Assembly: GCA_022361135.1 (NCBI GenBank)
Contig: JAKSBM010000462.1
Coordinates: 1-19,522 of the forward strand
Source of the DNA: Desulfobacterales bacterium
GTDB taxonomy: Bacteria; Desulfobacterota; Desulfobacteria; Desulfobacterales; Desulfobacteraceae
DNA: 19,522 bases
Direction: 5' to 3'
Part shown: positions 15,704 through 19,522 of the stretch, piece by piece
Numbering within the stretch: the stretch's first letter is position 1
Layout: every line of letters starts with the position of its first letter
The notes under the pieces: model-generated
The model's input: only the letters and a program-made list of their open reading frames with translations
Told to the model about the DNA's origin: nothing
The model's database searches: none
Program-made: the position numbers and the translations under genes

Positions 15704-15963
15704 AACCAACCTCTTATCTGGCCGGGGATGGGGCAGGACTGGCATGGAAAAATCGTGGAACGCCAAACAGGTCCTGGCTTTTAATGCAACCCCGGAAATT
15801 AATATTTATACAGATTTCAGGTATGCACTTGGGGCATCAGGGCCTTGTTTTGATCGTTAGGCATCCGCTGGAATTTGGAGGGTAAACTCTGAATTTAGAT
15901 GTTTCAATATAACATGGCGGGAAAAGGGAATGCAATATAACCCTGTTTGATTTTTTTCCACCT
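15704..15963. other. 260-bp gap upstream of the signalling operon and downstream of the MFS gene
   Basis: No gene is seen. The part nearest the regulator gene is AT-rich, with a TATAAA (plus 15805-15810) on the minus strand but no good -35 for it. A 9-bp direct repeat CAATATAAC occurs at 15905-15913 and 15933-15941. No hairpin with a U-tract follows the MFS stop, so that transcript may run into this region. The signalling-operon promoter must lie here, but I cannot place it confidently. Confidence 0.4.
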
Positions 15964-17172
15964 TTATCGTCTGCTCAAGCGGGTGAATCCGGGCAAAAGG
16001 GCCACCAATGCTATTGTGGAAACAATACCGGAGACCCAGCAGACACTGGTTATTCCGGATATTCCCCAGAAGAGCCCGCCGCTGAGGGCACCGATGACAC
16101 GCCCCAGACCCCGGACGGCGAAAAATATCGAGATCACCGTGCCCCGGTCCTTGTCCGTAAGTTCGGTGGTCAGGGCCATGGAGGTGACATAGGAAAATTC
16201 AAAGGTGAAAAAGACGAAGAACAGTCCGGCCAGGGCACGGTAAAGCTCCCCATCGAGAAACATGAGGGCGAAGAATGACCCAGCCGAGAAAAGGGTTGAC
16301 CAGATCAGGGTTCTGGCCATTCCGAATCGATCGGCAAGGAAGGCCATGAGCAGTTCTCCCAGGATTTCCGCGGCACCGATGAAAATTGTTCCCAGCCCGA
16401 TGGAGGCCAGGGAAAGCTTATAGGTATCCTCCAGCCAGAATCCATAGGTGACAAAGAAATTATCGTTGGCCAGGCAGACGCAAAAGGAATAGATGAGCAG
16501 GCCGGCTGCTTTTTTATCCTTCAACAAAGGCTTCATGGCCTTGAGACTGGCAATGATGCCCGGGCTGGCCTTGGCCGGTGTCTGGGGGAGGATACGGAAC
16601 ATGGCAGCCAGGCAGATCAGAGTGGCCATGGCCAAAAGGATAAAGGGGGCCTGCCATTGGTAATGCTCCATGACCAAGCCGCAGATGGGAATCCCCACCA
16701 GGGTGGATGCGGACCAGGAGACTTCCATGATGCCCACGGCCCGGCCCCGTTTTTCTTCGGGAACGTGGTCACCCACCATGGCCTGGAATGTGGGGTCAAT
16801 GATGCTTTTGGCCATGCCCAGCATGAAAACCCCGGCTAAAATGACTGCATAGAAGGGGAAGAATCCCATGGCCGCGAAGGTGACCAGTGCTGCGATAAAG
16901 GCACCCAGGGCAATGGCCCGGTATCCGTATCCGCTGGCCTTGGCCATGATCCACGGGGCAAGCATGGAGGTGGCTTGGTTCAGGGCGATGAGTGCTGCGA
17001 TGGCAGATACTTCCACCCCGAGTCCACGGGCAATGGCCGGGGCAAAGGGATAGAAAATGCGTTTGCCCGTATTGATGAGCAGCTTTCCAAGGGTGGTGAC
17101 CCAAAGGAAATGAAACAAGTGTTTTCCGTTGGATTTTGTGGTAGCTTCAGTGTTCAATTGCAGGGATTCCAT
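15964..17172 (-). CDS. MFS (major facilitator superfamily) transporter
   Basis: The 402-residue protein shows about twelve hydrophobic segments in two six-helix halves, joined by a cytoplasmic loop with charged residues (about 195-225: PQTPAKASPG to LLKDKKAAG). An MFS-type loop motif appears at VPEEKRGRAVGIMEVSWSAS (136-155) and is echoed in the second half by LTDKDRGTVISIFFAVRGLG. The short hydrophilic N terminus (about 20 residues) is cytoplasmic. Substrate and direction (uptake or efflux by proton coupling) cannot be read from the sequence. The ATG at 17172 has a weak AGGG upstream. It is divergent from the LysR gene, 90 bp apart, with a palindrome between. That arrangement usually means the LysR protein controls the transporter. 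No terminator is seen after its stop. Confidence 0.9.
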   Translation of the reverse strand: MESLQLNTEATTKSNGKHLFHFLWVTTLGKLLINTGKRIFYPFAPAIARGLGVEVSAIAALIALNQATSMLAPWIMAKASGYGYRAIALGAFIAALVTFAAMGFFPFYAVILAGVFMLGMAKSIIDPTFQAMVGDHVPEEKRGRAVGIMEVSWSASTLVGIPICGLVMEHYQWQAPFILLAMATLICLAAMFRILPQTPAKASPGIIASLKAMKPLLKDKKAAGLLIYSFCVCLANDNFFVTYGFWLEDTYKLSLASIGLGTIFIGAAEILGELLMAFLADRFGMARTLIWSTLFSAGSFFALMFLDGELYRALAGLFFVFFTFEFSYVTSMALTTELTDKDRGTVISIFFAVRGLGRVIGALSGGLFWGISGITSVCWVSGIVSTIALVALLPGFTRLSRR

Positions 17173-17216
17173 GGCGGCACCCTACACAGTTAGACCGGGG
17201 ACTGCCAATGAATAAT

Positions 17217-17235
17217 TTTTATGGGGCCCATAAAA
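17217..17235. promoter_or_regulatory. perfect 19-bp palindrome in the MFS/LysR divergent gap, probable LysR site
   Basis: TTTTATGGG (17217-17225), one G, then CCCATAAAA (17227-17235) form an exact inverted repeat. It lies 27 bp before the LysR ATG and 44 bp before the MFS ATG. It contains the T-N11-A spacing typical of LysR-family sites. A binding site for the adjacent regulator is inferred. Confidence 0.55.
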
Positions 17236-17262
17236 TCCACAGATATATTTGAAAGCCGAACC

Positions 17263-18219
17263 ATGGATATAAAAAATCTCGACTTGAATCTTCTGAAGGT
17301 GTTTGAGGCGGTTTACCGGGGGAAAAATCTTACCCGGGCGGCCAAGGAAATGTCCTTGAGTCAACCTGCCATTTCCTATTCCCTGGGGAAACTGAGGGAG
17401 TTTTTCAAGGATCCCCTTTTTGTGAGGGAGGGCCATGCCATGGTCCCCACCCCCCGGGCCGAAGCGTTGAACACCGATGTTAAGGCCGCCCTTTCCCTGA
17501 TCCGGGACCTTCTGGACCATGGCGGAAGTAAGGATCCGTCTGAATCCAGTCGTACCTTTGTCATCGGCATTTCCAATTATTGCAGCCTGACCCTGTTGCC
17601 CGAGCTGGTGGCCTGCCTTTCCAAGGCTGCTCCGGCCATGGCCATCCGTACCTGCCATTGCACCATTGCCCAGCGCATCGCCGGACTGGAAGAGGGGAGT
17701 TTGGACCTGGTTTTTGCCGGGGCCATGGAAAATAAGGCCAAGTTGAAGGTGCAAACCCTGTACACCGACCACGAGATCTGCATTGCCGGAGCATCCTCCT
17801 CCATCCCCCAACGGCCGGTGCAACCGGAGGAGTTGGGCCGGTATCCTTTTATAAGATACGAGATGAGTCCGGGGGAGCGGCTGGATTTGTTCCGCCAATT
17901 GGATGAACGGAAGATATTACTCCAGACCCGGGCCATCACCGACCAGGAACTCATGGTGCCGGAGTTGGTGGACCGCATCAATGGTGTCGGCATCGTGGCC
18001 TCCAAGGTCGGTTATGTGTTTAAGGAAAAATTGAAGTTGAAGACCATGCCCATCATGGGCATGGAAACCAGTTTCAAGGTCCGCCAATACTGGCACCCCC
18101 GCCATGATAACGACCCGGTTCATACCTGGTTTCGAAACCTGGTCAAGGAAATCGCAACCCCCCTATCCGTGGATACGCCGGTGTGCACGGAACTTGAATC
18201 CCCAACCCAGATGCGCTAA
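17263..18219 (+). CDS. LysR-family transcriptional regulator
   Basis: The 318-residue protein begins with the LysR winged helix-turn-helix (residues 1-65). It reads DLNLLKVFEAVYRGKNLTRA, then SLSQPAISYSLGKLREFFKD, then PLFVREGHAMVPTPRA, the subgroup style of NodD/LeuO-like regulators. A two-lobed periplasmic-binding-like effector domain follows (about 88-300) with FVIGISNYCSLTLLPELV at its start. The ATG at 17263 is used because it places the HTH at the normal distance; an in-frame ATG at 17221 lies inside the palindrome and has no ribosome site. The Shine-Dalgarno is weak (GAAAG). It is divergent from the MFS gene and 160 bp ahead of the CtlX-like gene on the same strand. It probably regulates the transporter, itself and perhaps the hydrolase in response to a small ligand. 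Confidence 0.92.
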   Translation: MDIKNLDLNLLKVFEAVYRGKNLTRAAKEMSLSQPAISYSLGKLREFFKDPLFVREGHAMVPTPRAEALNTDVKAALSLIRDLLDHGGSKDPSESSRTFVIGISNYCSLTLLPELVACLSKAAPAMAIRTCHCTIAQRIAGLEEGSLDLVFAGAMENKAKLKVQTLYTDHEICIAGASSSIPQRPVQPEELGRYPFIRYEMSPGERLDLFRQLDERKILLQTRAITDQELMVPELVDRINGVGIVASKVGYVFKEKLKLKTMPIMGMETSFKVRQYWHPRHDNDPVHTWFRNLVKEIATPLSVDTPVCTELESPTQMR

Positions 18220-18301
18220 TAAAGAATAAGACGTCTCTCTTTCTCCCCCAGTCCGGCCTGGAATCATTGACAGCCCTGCCGGGTAAGTGGTAAGGAGAAA
18301 A

Positions 18302-18361
18302 ATGCAATTTTGAATGCAATTGCATTTGGGGAACCCGGTTCCCTTTTCCAATGAAAATTGA
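18302..18361 (+). other. micro-ORFs behind a strong Shine-Dalgarno in the ctlX leader
   Basis: AAGGAG (18292-18297) sits four bases before an ATG (18302) that reads only Met-Gln-Phe-stop. The next in-frame ATG (18314) opens a 15-codon frame ending at 18361 (MQLHLGNPVPFSNEN). This ribosome site is stronger than the one for the hydrolase gene. It may be a leader peptide or chance; no run of regulatory codons is present. Confidence 0.25.
18313..18343. promoter_or_regulatory. two adjacent perfect palindromes upstream of the CtlX-like gene
   Basis: AATGCAATTGCATT (18313-18326) is a perfect 14-bp palindrome, preceded by an extra half-copy AATGCAATTT (18301-18310). GGGAACC-C-GGTTCCC (18329-18343) follows two bases later. 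A TTGACA (18267-18272) lies upstream without a convincing -10. They are candidate operators or a leader RNA hairpin; binding protein unknown. Confidence 0.45.
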
Positions 18362-18379
18362 ACCCTATGAGGTGGGAAT

Positions 18380-19324
18380 ATGCTTGATGTATCCAGAACC
18401 ACAGACACCATACTCATGGTGCGACCCTATGACTTTGGTTATAATGAAGAAACCGGTGTGGACAACGAATTCCAGAACCGTCCCACGGATTCCGAGGAAA
18501 ATATCAACCAGAAGGCCAATGCGGAATTCCAAAGCATGGTTGATCGCCTCCGGGCAGAGGGTGTCACGGTTCTGATCCTGGAAAAACCCGAAGTCGCCTA
18601 CGACAGAACTCCAGATGCCATTTTCCCCAACAATTGGATTTCAACGGAACATGATGGAACCCTTTTGACCTATCCCATGGCCGCCATGAATCGTCGTCGC
18701 GAACGTCGTCCCGAAGACGTTGAAAAGCTTTTAAAGGCGAATGGATATAAAATTCGCAATGTCATCAATGTGGGCAGCCTCGACGAAACCGAGCATTTTC
18801 TGGAGGGCACAGGTTCCATGATCATCGACCACCGGGCCGAAGTCGTCTATGCCGCCCGGTCTGCCCGTTGCGATGAGGTTCAATTCGATAATTTCATTCG
18901 CCTTCGCTTTTACGAAGAGGGGATTCTTTTCGATACACGCAGTTCCAACGGCAGCCCCATTTACCATACCAATGTGATGATGAGCATTGGCGATTTGTAT
19001 GCCGTGGCCTGCTTGGAATGTATCCCGGACACAGAGCAGCGGGAGCGGGTAAGAACGTCTTTGACCGCCTCCTTTGATCTCATTGAAATTTCCGTTGAGC
19101 AGATGGAGAACAGTTTTTGCGGCAATATTCTTCAGGTCAATTCGGCCGGGGGCAGGGCCCTCATTGTCATGTCTGAAACGGCCTATAACGGATTCACGGA
19201 TGAACAGCGGGATCGCCTTGGCAAGTACGGCACCCTGCTGCCCATGGATCTGAATACCATTGAAACCATTGGCGGAGGGTCGGCCCGCTGCATGATGGCC
19301 GAAATATTTTCCGAAAAAAAATAA
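18380..19324 (+). CDS. ctlX: CtlX-like hydrolase of the arginine deiminase/amidinotransferase superfamily
   Basis: The 314-residue protein matches the COG4874-type family now annotated as citrulline-utilisation hydrolase CtlX. The pentein-fold active site is visible: Asp79 in TPDAIFPNNW, Glu142 in LEGTGSM, His196 in IYHTNVMM and nucleophile Cys304 in GGGSARCMMAEIF. The opening TDTILMVRPYDFGYN and the length are typical, so the gene is intact. The superfamily hydrolyses guanidino or ureido groups of arginine, methylarginine, agmatine or citrulline; the exact substrate here is inferred from the family name only. GAGGTG five bases before the ATG fixes the start. It follows the LysR gene by 160 bp with palindromes between and has its own terminator. 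No carbamoyltransferase or carbamate kinase is nearby, so this is not a classical arginine deiminase operon. Confidence 0.88.
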   Translation: MLDVSRTTDTILMVRPYDFGYNEETGVDNEFQNRPTDSEENINQKANAEFQSMVDRLRAEGVTVLILEKPEVAYDRTPDAIFPNNWISTEHDGTLLTYPMAAMNRRRERRPEDVEKLLKANGYKIRNVINVGSLDETEHFLEGTGSMIIDHRAEVVYAARSARCDEVQFDNFIRLRFYEEGILFDTRSSNGSPIYHTNVMMSIGDLYAVACLECIPDTEQRERVRTSLTASFDLIEISVEQMENSFCGNILQVNSAGGRALIVMSETAYNGFTDEQRDRLGKYGTLLPMDLNTIETIGGGSARCMMAEIFSEKK

Positions 19325-19351
19325 GAAGTTACGCAGGGTGCACTAGGAAAA

Positions 19352-19388
19352 GGAAGGGTCCGGTCAGGATGGGACCTTCCTTTTTTTT
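19352..19388 (+). terminator. intrinsic terminator of the CtlX-like gene
   Basis: GGAAG-G-GTCC (19352-19361) pairs with GGACCTTCC (19372-19380) through nine pairs and one bulged G, with a loop of about ten bases and then eight T (19381-19388). It lies 28 bp after the stop codon. Confidence 0.88.
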
Positions 19389-19522
19389 ATGCCTGAATAA
19401 TCCTGTTTTGTATTTACTAAATCGCAAATTTGACTTAAACGGCGAATTATCCAAAAAAGGCTTGTGATTAAAGGGCCTTATGTGTAACACTATTTCCTAA
19501 TGAACCTGATGTTCATCTCTTA
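19389..19522. other. AT-rich non-coding tail with a small inverted repeat
   Basis: No gene is seen between the terminator and the window end. ATGAAC (19500-19505) and GTTCAT (19511-19516) form an inverted repeat with a 5-bp spacer. The AT-rich stretch could be the promoter region of a gene beyond the edge. Confidence 0.35.

Noticed and set aside
15704..15766. Longer N terminus for the response regulator from TTG at 15766 or ATG at 15745
   Set aside because: Neither has a Shine-Dalgarno, the added residues are not part of the receiver, and the ATG at 15703 has AGAGG at good spacing.
1..19522. CRISPR array, tRNA, insertion sequence, prophage, defence or toxin-antitoxin genes
   Set aside because: Looked for on both strands; no regularly spaced repeats, cloverleaf, transposase or matching protein families were seen.

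Overview
The window is 19.5 kb of bacterial chromosome with roughly balanced to slightly GC-rich composition, dense coding and short gaps. No gap reaches 300 bases; the largest are 1177-1442 and 15704-15963. I see no tRNA, rRNA, CRISPR array, insertion sequence or phage gene. A DUF368 protein, a Liv-type ABC importer, a very large three-receiver hybrid kinase and the codon style fit a free-living, metabolically versatile proteobacterium. My best guess is a deltaproteobacterium of the Desulfobacterales type. That is inference from gene style, not a marker gene.

Layout. Positions 1-405 (minus) hold the N-terminal part of a DUF368/PopT-like membrane protein that runs off the left edge. Positions 538-1176 (minus) encode a GntR/FCD repressor. 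Opposite it, 1443-6863 (plus) is a six-gene operon: an Asp/Glu/hydantoin-racemase-family enzyme, two Liv permeases, two Liv ATPases and a periplasmic binding protein, closed by a strong terminator at 6971-7010. The gap between the repressor and this operon carries a perfect 10-bp box in inverted orientation at both putative promoters, so the GntR protein probably controls both units. Positions 7022-8479 (minus) encode a fold-type II PLP enzyme of unassigned function, convergent with the liv operon.

Positions 8547-15703 (minus) form a tight signalling operon: a multidomain response regulator/diguanylate cyclase, a 1312-residue hybrid histidine kinase and a CheR methyltransferase. The regulator is the oddest protein here. 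It has a true receiver, a histidine dimerisation domain with no ATPase, a receiver-like domain with Glu where the phosphoacceptor Asp should be, an intact GGDEF domain with an I-site, and an HD-GYP domain that has lost its HD pair.

Positions 15964-17172 (minus) encode an MFS transporter divergent from a LysR regulator (17263-18219, plus), with a perfect 19-bp palindrome between them. The LysR gene is followed by a CtlX-like amidinohydrolase (18380-19324) that ends in a clear terminator. The gap before it holds two perfect palindromes and a strong Shine-Dalgarno serving only a micro-ORF.

Two amino-acid-related units (racemase plus Liv importer; LysR, MFS and CtlX) flank a c-di-GMP/phosphorelay operon. 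I do not see an unmistakably new defence or mobile system. The most novel-looking items are the regulator architecture, the racemase-coupled importer of unknown substrate, and the operator-like palindromes.
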